Assembly (NCBI GenBank): GCA_047638675.1
Contig: JBLIML010000106.1
Coordinates: 1 to 12,894 of the forward strand
DNA length: 12,894 nucleotides
Origin: WLWS01 sp047638675
GTDB lineage: Bacteria; Pseudomonadota; Gammaproteobacteria; Eutrophobiales; Eutrophobiaceae
Reading direction: 5' to 3'
Part shown: positions 1 through 7,458 of the stretch, piece after piece
Position numbering within the stretch: position 1 is the first letter of the stretch
Layout of the letters: each line of letters opens with the position of its first letter
Position numbers and translations under genes: made by a program
The notes under the pieces: model-generated
Told to the model about the DNA's origin: nothing
What the model saw: only the letters and a program-made list of their open reading frames with translations
Databases searched by the model: none

Positions 1-422
1 CGGACGACATGACCATCACTACCCACATGTGCCGAGGAAATTTTAAATCATCCTGGATTTTTGAAGGCGGATACGAGCCAGTTGCAGAGATACTATTTAA
101 CGAGACAAATTACGATGGCTACTTCCTGGAATACGACACGGATAGAGCCGGAGGTTTTGAGCCCTTACGTTTTCTGCCCTTAGGTGAAAAGCGAGTGGTT
201 CTTGGACTGGTAACATCGAAAACGGGTGAATTAGAAGATAAAAATAAAATCAAACAACGCATTGAAGAGGCCACTCAGTACGCGGATCTCGATCAGTTTT
301 GCCTTAGCCCACAATGTGGCTTTGCCTCCACTGAAGAGGGCAACATACTTAGCGAAGAAGAACAGTGGAATAAATTAAGAATGATAGTGGAGATAGCGAA
401 AGAAGTGTGGGGTGAGGTTTAA
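1..422 (+). CDS. Cobalamin-independent methionine synthase-like protein, C-terminal part (5' end outside window)
   Basis: The open frame runs in from the left edge: codons before the first ATG at 9 are Asp-Asp, in frame, so that ATG is internal and the gene starts outside the window. About 139 C-terminal residues are visible. They match the catalytic C-terminal barrel of the MetE/YxjG family, which transfers a methyl group from a folate donor to homocysteine to make methionine in the cytoplasm. The expected zinc-site pieces are present: the HMC pair in TTHMCRGN, the Glu in FLEYD, and the Cys in LSPQCGF. The phrases LGLVTSKTGELE and FASTEEGN are typical of the short, single-barrel YxjG-like branch rather than full-length MetE. 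The gene ends with TAA at 420-422 and is followed by a hairpin terminator shared with mscL. The family call is firm. The exact methyl donor and substrate are inferred. Confidence 0.85.
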   Translation, partial: DDMTITTHMCRGNFKSSWIFEGGYEPVAEILFNETNYDGYFLEYDTDRAGGFEPLRFLPLGEKRVVLGLVTSKTGELEDKNKIKQRIEEATQYADLDQFCLSPQCGFASTEEGNILSEEEQWNKLRMIVEIAKEVWGEV

Positions 423-470
423 TTAAGAAATTATTCCATCGGTTCTGCAGGCATTAAGAATGCTTAATTT

Positions 471-515
471 AAAATGGGCCGAAGAAATCAAATATCAATC
501 ACTTCGGCCCATTTT
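471..515. terminator. Bidirectional intrinsic terminator between the convergent metE-like and mscL genes
   Basis: A perfect 14-bp inverted repeat (471-484 with 502-515) surrounds a 17-nt loop. The core is GGGCCGAAG / CTTCGGCCC with an A-run on one flank and a T-run on the other, so it can work in both directions. It lies between the stop of the upstream + gene (422) and the stop of mscL (517), as expected for convergent genes. A smaller hairpin, GCATT-AAG-AATGC, sits just before it at 451-463. Confidence 0.9.
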
Positions 516-516
516 A

Positions 517-921
517 TTACTTCTGAGCTTTCAGTAAATCACGAATTTCCGTCAGCAATACTTCTTCATTTGAAGGAGCTGGCGGGGCTGCTGGCGCTTC
601 CGCTTCTTTTTTCTTAAGCGAGTTAATGAACTTCACCGCCATAAAAATAGCGAAAGCAACAATGACGAAATCGACCATGTGTTGAATAAAATTGCCATAG
701 GAGATGACAACAGCTGGGGCCTCTCCTACCGCCTCTTTGAGGGTGAGAGCCAAATCGCTAAAATCAACGCCACCCAATAAAACCCCGATAGGCGGCATAA
801 TCACATCGCCAACGAACGATGAAACGATCTTACCGAACGCGGCACCAATAATGATACCAACAGCCATATCCACCACATTTCCTTTTACTGCGAAGTCTTT
901 GAACTCAGTCATCATACTCAT
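517..921 (-). CDS. mscL: Large-conductance mechanosensitive channel MscL
   Basis: This inner-membrane channel opens under membrane tension to release solutes during hypo-osmotic shock; it works as a homopentamer. The 134-residue product is almost the length of E. coli MscL (136) and follows it throughout. The N-terminal amphipathic segment EFKDFAVKGNVVDMAVG leads into the first membrane helix (about 16-45, with IIIGAAFGKIVSS). A periplasmic loop follows, then the second helix (about 76-100, FVIVAFAIFMAVKFIN). The Ala/Pro-rich linker and C-terminal helix EEVLLTEIRDLLK close the protein. The start at 921 aligns with the E. coli N terminus and has an AAGGGG Shine-Dalgarno (930-935) eight bases upstream; further Met codons at residues 3-4 are less likely starts. 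It appears monocistronic, convergent with the metE-like gene. Confidence 0.97.
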   Translation of the reverse strand: MSMMTEFKDFAVKGNVVDMAVGIIIGAAFGKIVSSFVGDVIMPPIGVLLGGVDFSDLALTLKEAVGEAPAVVISYGNFIQHMVDFVIVAFAIFMAVKFINSLKKKEAEAPAAPPAPSNEEVLLTEIRDLLKAQK

Positions 922-1104
922 GTTATTTTCCCCTTAATTAATCTAGCTCATTGTTAAACTTCCATTTTAATAATCTTATCGCCAGCCCGGATCGGGCGGT
1001 ATTTTCGAACTAATTTTAGCTTTTATCAAGTTCTCTAAAATTTTGGAGAAAAATACTATATTTATTGCCTTAAGTGATTGTTCTAATGATGCAAAAAGGA
1101 TGTC
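922..1104. other. Gene-free spacer upstream of mscL with a palindrome
   Basis: No convincing established gene lies here. It must contain the mscL promoter on the minus strand, but I cannot pick -35/-10 boxes with confidence. A small GC hairpin (GCCCG-GAT-CGGGC) lies near 976-988. At 1031-1050 there is a 20-bp palindrome (TTCTCTAAAA / TTTTGGAGAA, one G-T pair) just before a TACTAT box at 1054-1059 on the plus strand, which could be an operator overlapping a promoter. Confidence 0.35.
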
Positions 1105-1230
1105 GTGATTTCTCATCTGAAAATGATCGAAATTCTCCCCTGGAGAGGTAAAGATCGCATTGAGTATGCCGCTAAACACGCTGAATGGGATAAAACATCC
1201 CCCCCGAACCCATTCACTACAATTATTTAA
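1105..1230 (+). CDS. Possible small protein of 41 residues, unrecognised
   Basis: I do not recognise this ORF and it may not be expressed. It starts with GTG at 1105, preceded at four bases by AGGA (1097-1100) within AAAAAGGA; an internal ATG at 1123 has no visible Shine-Dalgarno. The product is hydrophilic and charged, with Trp residues in ILPWRGKDRIEY and HAEWDK, and ends ...PFTTII. The stop TAA (1228-1230) abuts a hairpin whose T-run lies on this strand (1257-1262). Upstream is a palindrome with a -10-like box. Order and spacing fit a tiny stand-alone gene, or the tail of a decayed one. Codon evidence is too short to decide. Confidence 0.3.
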   Translation: MISHLKMIEILPWRGKDRIEYAAKHAEWDKTSPPNPFTTII

Positions 1231-1262
1231 GCCGGGTTCCCTCCCGTCCCGGCTTATTTTTT
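1229..1262. terminator. Intrinsic terminator downstream of parC
   Basis: AAGCCGGG (1229-1236) pairs with CCCGGCTT (1248-1255) across an 11-nt loop. Six Ts follow on the plus strand (1257-1262), so the U-tract is clear for plus-strand transcription. On the minus strand, where parC ends at 1261, the sequence after the stem is only AAATAATTG. It can serve parC as a stem structure, but its polarity fits a plus-strand transcript better. Confidence 0.7.
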
Positions 1263-3528
1263 ACTCCTCAGCTTTTTTCCTGATTGGATTCATACTACTT
1301 ACCTGTCTGTAACCGCGCGGCAACATAGTGCCACGACGTCCCCGTTCGCCATAAAAAGTGTCTATGATCTCAGGTTTTAAGGTCAACTGACGTTTACCGG
1401 TATTTAACAACAATGATTCACCTTCGCTGAAAGTTGTAATAGCGCTTACATATTCTTCACGTGCCTTCAATCTGGCTGGTGGAATTTGCATAATCTTAAG
1501 TCCTTTACCTTTGCCTAATAAGGGAAATTCATTAATGTTCATTACGAGAAAACGACCGATGGAGCTGACGGCGGCGATGAAGTCTGCTTTGGGATTAACT
1601 ACCAATGCCGGTGGCAACACGCCAGCGCCTTTAGGGACATTTAATATGCTTTTGCCATTCTTGGTTTTGACGAACATGTCTTCCAGTTTTGCCATGAAAC
1701 CATAACCGGCATCGCTGGCGAGTAGATAAATATCTTCCGGTTGACCACACATGAGACCTTCAAAGCTTGCCCCATCCGGTGGTGTTACGCGACTTGCAAT
1801 GGGCTCTCCATTACCTCTGGCTGATGGCAGAGAGTGAGCTGGAACGGCATAACAACGACCTGTGGAGTCGAGAAAAACGACGGGTTGGTTACTACGTCCT
1901 CGAGCAGATTGTCTATGTTCATCTCCGGGACGGAAGTTCAAAGTCTCCGGCTCGATGTCGTGCCCTTTGGCCGCACGTACCCAGCCTTTTTTCGAGAGGA
2001 TAATGGTCAGGGCTTCTGTTGGTATCAATTCGTTAACATCGATTGCCCGTGACTCATCACGCTCAACGATGGGAGAACGACGGTCATCGCCATATTCTTC
2101 CGCGTCAGCCGTTATTTCTTTCTTCACTAGTGACTTTAAGCGTTGAGTGGATGCTAGTATTTGGTTTAGATTTTTACGTTCTTCACTCAGTTCATCCAGT
2201 TCACCCTGTATTTTCATTTCTTCCAGTTTTGCCAACTTACGCAGTTTCAATTCCAATACTGCTTCAGCCTGTTCATCTGATAATTTGAAACGTTTTATCA
2301 GGGAGAGTTTTGGATGGTCTTCCTGACGTATGATGGCGATGACCTCATCTATATTAAGATAGGCGATCATCAAACCTTCGAGCAAATGGAGTTGCTTATC
2401 AACCTTATCCAGACGAGTCTGCAAACGGCGTCGAACGGTCTCGGTTCGAAAGGTAAGCCATTCTTTCAGAATCATTTTCAGATCTTTTACTTGCGGCTTT
2501 CCATCGATGCCGATCATGTTCAAGTTCACGCGGAAACTTTTTTCAAGATCTGTAGTGGCAAAAAGGTGCATCATTAATTCTTCTGCATCAACACGATTTG
2601 AACGCGGAACCAGCACCAGACGGGTTGGACACTCGTGATCAGATTCATCACGTAAATCTTCCAGCATAGGCAGTTTTTTTGCGTTCATTTGTGCAGCGAT
2701 CTGTTCCAATACCTTGTTGCCAGAACACTGATGAGGAAGTGCTGTGACGATAATATTGCTATCTTCTTTTTCCCAGATTGCCCGCATTTTTATGGAGCCG
2801 TTGCCGGTTTTATACATCTCTATAATATCTTCCCTGGCAGTGATGATTTCCGCTGCCACCGGATAATCAGGTCCTTTTATGTGTTGACACAACTGATCAA
2901 TCGTCACCTTTGGTTCGTCCAACACCCGCAAGCAAGCGGTCGCGACTTCTCTTAGATTATGTGGCGGGATATCCGTCGCCATGCCCACGGCAATACCCGT
3001 GGTGCCATTCAAAAGGACATTTGGTAATCGAGCGGGCAGGTGTTTAGGCTCACTCAAGGTGCCGTCAAAATTTGGTGTCCAGTCGACAGTACCCAGACCC
3101 ACTTCACTCAGCAATACTTCGGCATAGGGTCTAAGTTTCGCTTCGGTATAACGCATGGCGGCGAATGATTTAGGATCATCCATAGAACCCCAATTACCCT
3201 GACCATCTACCAGTGGATAGCGATAACTGAAATCCTGAGCCATCAATACCATGGCCTCATAACAGGCTGAATCACCATGGGGATGAAACTTGCCAATCAC
3301 ATCACCAATGGTGCGTGCGGACTTTTTGAATTTGGCCCCTGCTTTTAGTCCCAGTTCGGACATCGCATAGATGATTCGTCTTTGGACTGGCTTTAAGCCG
3401 TCGCCGATATGTGGCAGGGCCCGATCCAGAATGACGTACATGGAATAATCGAGATAGGCCTGCTCGGTAAAATCTTGTATGGGGCGTTGTTCGTTTTGTT
3501 CAAAATCAAAGGTAAGATTGTCGGACAT
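1261..3528 (-). CDS. parC: DNA topoisomerase IV subunit A
   Basis: ParC is the DNA-cleaving subunit of topoisomerase IV (ParC2ParE2), which unlinks daughter chromosomes and relaxes supercoils. The 755-residue product is close to E. coli ParC in length. The N-terminal winged-helix/tower region carries DGLKPVQRRI (43-52), the quinolone-resistance region HPHGDSACYEAM with Ser87 and Glu91 both in the sensitive form, and the catalytic Tyr127 in AAMRYTE. A coiled-coil segment follows (about 365-490). The C-terminal half has degenerate beta-pinwheel repeats rather than the GyrA box, and the parE partner lies on the same strand, which separates it from gyrA. The ATG at 3528 aligns with the family N terminus, but its Shine-Dalgarno (around AGAG) is weak. 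It is the last gene of the parE - aldose dehydrogenase - parC series, 48 bases after its neighbour. Confidence 0.97.
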   Translation of the reverse strand: MSDNLTFDFEQNEQRPIQDFTEQAYLDYSMYVILDRALPHIGDGLKPVQRRIIYAMSELGLKAGAKFKKSARTIGDVIGKFHPHGDSACYEAMVLMAQDFSYRYPLVDGQGNWGSMDDPKSFAAMRYTEAKLRPYAEVLLSEVGLGTVDWTPNFDGTLSEPKHLPARLPNVLLNGTTGIAVGMATDIPPHNLREVATACLRVLDEPKVTIDQLCQHIKGPDYPVAAEIITAREDIIEMYKTGNGSIKMRAIWEKEDSNIIVTALPHQCSGNKVLEQIAAQMNAKKLPMLEDLRDESDHECPTRLVLVPRSNRVDAEELMMHLFATTDLEKSFRVNLNMIGIDGKPQVKDLKMILKEWLTFRTETVRRRLQTRLDKVDKQLHLLEGLMIAYLNIDEVIAIIRQEDHPKLSLIKRFKLSDEQAEAVLELKLRKLAKLEEMKIQGELDELSEERKNLNQILASTQRLKSLVKKEITADAEEYGDDRRSPIVERDESRAIDVNELIPTEALTIILSKKGWVRAAKGHDIEPETLNFRPGDEHRQSARGRSNQPVVFLDSTGRCYAVPAHSLPSARGNGEPIASRVTPPDGASFEGLMCGQPEDIYLLASDAGYGFMAKLEDMFVKTKNGKSILNVPKGAGVLPPALVVNPKADFIAAVSSIGRFLVMNINEFPLLGKGKGLKIMQIPPARLKAREEYVSAITTFSEGESLLLNTGKRQLTLKPEIIDTFYGERGRRGTMLPRGYRQVSSMNPIRKKAEE

Positions 3529-3576
3529 AATTTTAGCTCTGTGAATATTTCATGGATTTCGTTTTAGATCCTGATT

Positions 3577-4695
3577 CTACAGCGGACTTAGCTTTAATAT
3601 TTTCCCTTTAGTGTCATCGGTTAACAAATAGAGATAGCCATCTGGCCCTTCAACAACCTCACGAATACGGCCATATTTATTGTTTAATAATCGCTCTTCG
3701 TTAATGACTTTATCATCCTTTATTTCCAGTCTGACCAATAAACCAAATTTAAGAGAACCCACAAAGACATCGTCCCGCCATTGCGGAAATTTATCGCCCG
3801 TATAAAACGTCATCCCGGATGGTGCGATGGAAGGCACCCAAAAGTGAATGGGTTGTTGCATACCTGCTTTGTGCGTACCCTCACCTATTTTCGTGCCTAT
3901 GCCATAATTCACGCCATAAGTGATAACAGGCCAGCCATAATTTACGCCTGCCTTGATTCTATTTATCTCATCACCGCCTTGTGGGCCATGTTCATGAGTC
4001 CAGATCTCGCCAGTACCCCGATGCATGACCATGCCCTGTATATTCCGGTGGCCGTAACTGTATATTTCTGGCCTGGCGTTTTTCCGCCTGGTAAATGGAT
4101 TGTCAGCAGGGACACTGCCGTCATCATTAATTCGAATCAAGGAACCGCGGTGATCATGTAAATCCTGAGCAAATTTTTCCTTGCCACGCTCGCCCAGGGA
4201 TACAAACAGACTTCCGTCTGCTGCGAAGACAAGCCGCGATCCAAAGTGCCTGCCGCCACCTGATTTTGCCATCGCTTTAAAGATTGTGTTTACATCAGTG
4301 AGACTGTTTCCCTGTAAGCGTCCCCGCGCGACTTCCGTACCGTAACCTCCTCTGCCTTTGCCTGTATAGGAGAGATAAACCATGTTGTTGATTTGAAAAT
4401 CTGGATGCAGTGCGATTCCTAATAAGCCCCCCTGCCCTTTTTCCTTCACCGAGGGCAGGCCTTGTATCGTCGATAAAATATTCCCATCGTTGGCAACGCG
4501 CAGTAATTTTCCTCGACGTTCCGTTACCAACATCTCTCCTGAGGGTAAAAATACCATTCCCCACGGGTTTGTTAATTCGTCAGTAATAATTTCTACTTTG
4601 AAATCGTGTTTTTGTGACGCGAACGACTCCAATGCCACGACTTCACCCTGTATCAGTAATAAATATATGTAGAAAATTAAAGCATTTATGTTCAT
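3577..4695 (-). CDS. PQQ-dependent aldose sugar dehydrogenase-like protein (YliI/Asd family)
   Basis: Members are soluble periplasmic six-bladed beta-propellers that use PQQ and calcium to oxidise aldoses at C1. The 372-residue product has the family's markers in order: LTNPWGMVFLPSGEMLVTER (41-60), GGLLGIALHPDF (89-100), GGGRHFGSRLVF with the likely catalytic His150, YGHRNIQG (214-221), HEHGPQGGDEIN (234-245), NYGWP and VPSIAPSGMTFYTG (287-300). The N terminus (FYIYLLLIQGEVVA) looks like an export signal with possible cleavage near residue 21, but it lacks the usual Lys/Arg before the hydrophobic stretch. The start at 4695 has no clear Shine-Dalgarno. A five-codon ORF (ATG at 4709) ends at TGA overlapping the ATG, so coupled initiation is possible. 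Its place between parE and parC suggests cotranscription, not shared function. Sugar specificity cannot be read from sequence. Confidence 0.9.
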   Translation of the reverse strand: MNINALIFYIYLLLIQGEVVALESFASQKHDFKVEIITDELTNPWGMVFLPSGEMLVTERRGKLLRVANDGNILSTIQGLPSVKEKGQGGLLGIALHPDFQINNMVYLSYTGKGRGGYGTEVARGRLQGNSLTDVNTIFKAMAKSGGGRHFGSRLVFAADGSLFVSLGERGKEKFAQDLHDHRGSLIRINDDGSVPADNPFTRRKNARPEIYSYGHRNIQGMVMHRGTGEIWTHEHGPQGGDEINRIKAGVNYGWPVITYGVNYGIGTKIGEGTHKAGMQQPIHFWVPSIAPSGMTFYTGDKFPQWRDDVFVGSLKFGLLVRLEIKDDKVINEERLLNNKYGRIREVVEGPDGYLYLLTDDTKGKILKLSPL

Positions 4696-4767
4696 ACGCT
4701 GTTTTTCATCGTTTGTTTCTATAAGTGCAGGGAAGTTTGGAAGATGACCAATCTGTATTACCCAGGT

Positions 4768-6654
4768 CTATATTGCTGCCATATTTCCCTTACTTTCCAA
4801 CCAGGCCTTTCTATCGCCCGCCCGTTTTTTTGACAGCAACATATCCAGCATTTGCTCTGCTTTCTTTTGTTCTTGCACGGTAAGTTGTACCAGACGTCTG
4901 GTTTCCGTGGCCATGGTTGTTTCCCGCAATTGAAGCGGATTCATTTCGCCTAATCCTTTAAATCGTTGCACGTTTATGTTTCCTCGAATCTTTTCTGCCG
5001 CGATACGATCCAGGACACCCTCTTTTTCAAAGTCATCCAGTGCATAAAAAACGGCCTTACCAACATCAATGCGATATAAAGGTGGCATTGCCACATAAAT
5101 ATGACCGTTTTCCACCAGAGTCTGAAAATGTTTTAGAAACAAGGCGCAAAGCAAGGTTGCAATATGCAGTCCATCTGAATCTGCGTCAGCCAATATACAA
5201 ACCTTCCCATAGCGAAGACCACTCAGATCGGTCGACCCAGGGTCAACGCCAATGGCGACGGAAATGTCATGCACTTCTTTCGAAGCCAACACTTCAGAGG
5301 AATCCACTTCCCAGGTATTCAATATTTTCCCGCGCAATGGCATGACGGCCTGGAATTGTCTGTCGCGTGCCTGTTTAGCAGACCCGCCTGCAGAATCACC
5401 CTCAACGAGGAATAATTCGCTGACGCTTGAATCCTGTAGTGAGCAATCTGCTAATTTACCCGGCAAGGCTGGGCCGCCGGTGATCTTTTTCCGGGTGACA
5501 TTTTTACTGGCTTTAAGACGACGCTGGGCGTGATTAATGGCGAGTTCGGCAATTCGAGTACCTGTCTCAACATGCTGATGTAACCATTGACTAAAGGCAT
5601 CATTGACAACACCAGAGACAAAAGTGCTGCATTCCCGCGAGGACAATCGCTCTTTTGTCTGACCGGCAAATTGTGGATCATCCATCTTTACGGATAAGAG
5701 ATAGGCGCATCGTTCCCAAATATCATCGGCGCTAAGTTTAATGCCTCTGGGTAACAAATTGCGCGATTCGCAAAACTTACGAATTGACTCCAACAAGCCA
5801 AGACGCAAGCCATTCACGTGGGTGCCTCCTTGTAATGTAGGCACCAGATTTACATAACTTTCAGTTATGAGCTCTCCTTCTTCCGGTAGCCAGTGAATAG
5901 CCCAGTCCACTGTTTCATGGTTGCCTTGCATGGAGCCCGTGAAGGGCTCGATGGGCAGTAATTCGCAACCAGCAAGCGCATCTGATAAATAGGAATTAAT
6001 GCCTTCTTCATAAAGCCATTCTTCTTTGTTCTTACTGACCTCATCGTTGAGACGTACCAGTAAGCCGGGACATAAGACCGCTTTCGCTCTCAGCACATGT
6101 CGCAGTTTACTGAGGGAAAATTTTGTCGTGTCAAAATATTTCGCATCGGGCCAGAAACGAATCGTTGTACCAGTATTGCGTTTACCGACCTCGCCAACGA
6201 CTTCGAGCTTCGATTTTTTTTCGCCACCAGCAAAGGACATATTGTATTCCTTGCCGTTTCGCCTTACCCAAACCTCCAGATTCTTCGACAGGGCGTTTAC
6301 AACGGAGACGCCGACGCCGTGTAGACCCCCTGAGAATTTATAGTTCTTATTGGAGAATTTTCCGCCAGAATGGAGGCGGGTAAGGATCACTTCGACACCA
6401 GAGATTTTTTCTCCGGGGTGTTTGTCCACAGGCATGCCTCTACCATCGTCACTGACTGTGACCGAACCATCCTTGTGAAGTTGTACCTCTATCTTTGATG
6501 CATGCCCGGATATGGCTTCGTCAACACTGTTATCAACGACTTCCTGAATAAGATGGTTAGGGCGACTGGTATCCGTATACATTCCCGGGCGCTTGCGAAC
6601 GGGCTCCAGACCAGTCAGGACTTCTATGTCCGCTGCATCGTAACTGTCACTCAA
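4768..6654 (-). CDS. parE: DNA topoisomerase IV subunit B
   Basis: ParE is the ATPase subunit of topoisomerase IV. The 628 residues match the E. coli length (630). The GHKL ATPase is complete: EVVDNSVDEA (38-47), DDGRGMP (69-75) and SGGLHGVGVSVVNALS (108-123), with the transducer Lys334 in QTKERLSS. The TOPRIM metal site has Glu418 in LVEGDSAGGSAKQ and DADSD at 490-494. RFKGLGEMNP lies near the C terminus. The start codon is TTG (6652-6654): an in-frame TAG lies two codons upstream, no ATG is available before residue 25, an AGAGG Shine-Dalgarno (6664-6668) sits nine bases away, and the resulting N terminus (SDSYDAADIEVLTGLEPVRK) aligns with E. coli ParE. The stop is TAG. It is the first gene of the series running to parC. 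Confidence 0.97.
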   Translation of the reverse strand: MSDSYDAADIEVLTGLEPVRKRPGMYTDTSRPNHLIQEVVDNSVDEAISGHASKIEVQLHKDGSVTVSDDGRGMPVDKHPGEKISGVEVILTRLHSGGKFSNKNYKFSGGLHGVGVSVVNALSKNLEVWVRRNGKEYNMSFAGGEKKSKLEVVGEVGKRNTGTTIRFWPDAKYFDTTKFSLSKLRHVLRAKAVLCPGLLVRLNDEVSKNKEEWLYEEGINSYLSDALAGCELLPIEPFTGSMQGNHETVDWAIHWLPEEGELITESYVNLVPTLQGGTHVNGLRLGLLESIRKFCESRNLLPRGIKLSADDIWERCAYLLSVKMDDPQFAGQTKERLSSRECSTFVSGVVNDAFSQWLHQHVETGTRIAELAINHAQRRLKASKNVTRKKITGGPALPGKLADCSLQDSSVSELFLVEGDSAGGSAKQARDRQFQAVMPLRGKILNTWEVDSSEVLASKEVHDISVAIGVDPGSTDLSGLRYGKVCILADADSDGLHIATLLCALFLKHFQTLVENGHIYVAMPPLYRIDVGKAVFYALDDFEKEGVLDRIAAEKIRGNINVQRFKGLGEMNPLQLRETTMATETRRLVQLTVQEQKKAEQMLDMLLSKKRAGDRKAWLESKGNMAAI

Positions 6655-6660
6655 ATGAAT

Positions 6661-6668
6661 CTACCTCT
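6661..6668 (-). promoter_or_regulatory. Ribosome binding site fixing the TTG start of parE
   Basis: Read on the minus strand this is AGAGGTAG. Its AGAGG part lies nine bases before the TTG at 6654, and no other start codon is in frame nearby. The combination decides the start. Confidence 0.7.
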
Positions 6669-6860
6669 GAATTAATTTTATATGCCAATGGAAGCTGCCA
6701 GTATCGCTCAGTTATGACATACGTGGGAAGTGAAATCAGGTTGCAAAGATAACAATATACGATGGGATTTAAAATCCAATATTCAGGCTCTTAGGCATCA
6801 GCACAGTAAAGATATATTAAGTGTTGGGCTTCCGCCGGTTGCCCTCCGTAGCAGTCTAAT

Positions 6861-7445
6861 TCAGTCTAAATCTTTAAGTAAAGCTTTCTGCACATTTTCA
6901 GGAATGGGGGTGAGCTTATAGCGGTAGGCATCATGATCGATGCCAGCGGAGATTGCCGCTCCCTGTTTTAGATCTTTGATCATATCCGGGGTCAATTCGA
7001 AACGCATAAAGTGCACCGAAGAGGTCTTAGTTTCTGTTTCGCGCTGCAGGTCTTCATTACTAATGGGCACAATGGCGTCATGGCCAGTAACCTTCATCCA
7101 CACTGCTTTATCGATTCCCAGCATACGTGCTAATTGAGTCTTTCTCTCTTCAGGCTCATCGTATTCCAGCATAAAAGTCGCCTTCCAGTTGCGTCCATCA
7201 GGAATAAGCGGATTATAGGTTTCCAGTTCATCTTCTATACCCGCGGCTTCAAACACTTTTTCAATCCGTAACATTTCCTGTATTTGATATTGTATCGTCA
7301 GGCGATCTTCAAAATATAAGGTGGCATTGGGGCCAATAGCAAGCCGCCTATTTAGTTTGTGTGCCATAACTTCTGCCCGAAATTCTTTACGTCTTTCTGC
7401 GTATTGTTCGAGTGAGTAAAGTTGGGTTCTGTCGAGCTTCTTCAT
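6861..7445 (-). CDS. DUF3501 family protein
   Basis: The 194-residue product is a member of an uncharacterised cytosolic family (DUF3501). I recognise it from the opening KLDRTQLYSLEQYAERRKEF, the segment LNRRLAIGPNATLYFEDRLT (31-50), and NPLIPDGRNWKATFMLEYDE; the end is SAGIDHDAYRYKLTPIPE. It has no signal peptide, no membrane helix and no cysteine cluster. It begins 13 bases after the stop of the Fe-S protein gene, with only a weak purine stretch before the ATG, so translational coupling is likely. In other proteobacteria DUF3501 genes sit next to this same Fe-S protein and often a rubrerythrin, so a shared role in redox or oxidative-stress chemistry is inferred; no reaction is known to me. 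No clear terminator follows before parE. Confidence 0.85.
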   Translation of the reverse strand: MKKLDRTQLYSLEQYAERRKEFRAEVMAHKLNRRLAIGPNATLYFEDRLTIQYQIQEMLRIEKVFEAAGIEDELETYNPLIPDGRNWKATFMLEYDEPEERKTQLARMLGIDKAVWMKVTGHDAIVPISNEDLQRETETKTSSVHFMRFELTPDMIKDLKQGAAISAGIDHDAYRYKLTPIPENVQKALLKDLD

Positions 7446-7458
7446 TTTGATTTTCTCG

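Noticed and set aside
976..1179. 67-codon minus-strand ORF between mscL and parC
   Set aside because: It begins with GTG without a Shine-Dalgarno, has no recognisable motif, and overlaps the better-supported plus-strand signals.
1767..2955. Several plus-strand ORFs of 70-95 codons inside parC
   Set aside because: They are antisense frames of a highly conserved gene and show no family features.
3226..3290. Quinolone-resistance mutation in parC
   Set aside because: The key positions in GDSACYE are Ser87 and Glu91, the sensitive form.
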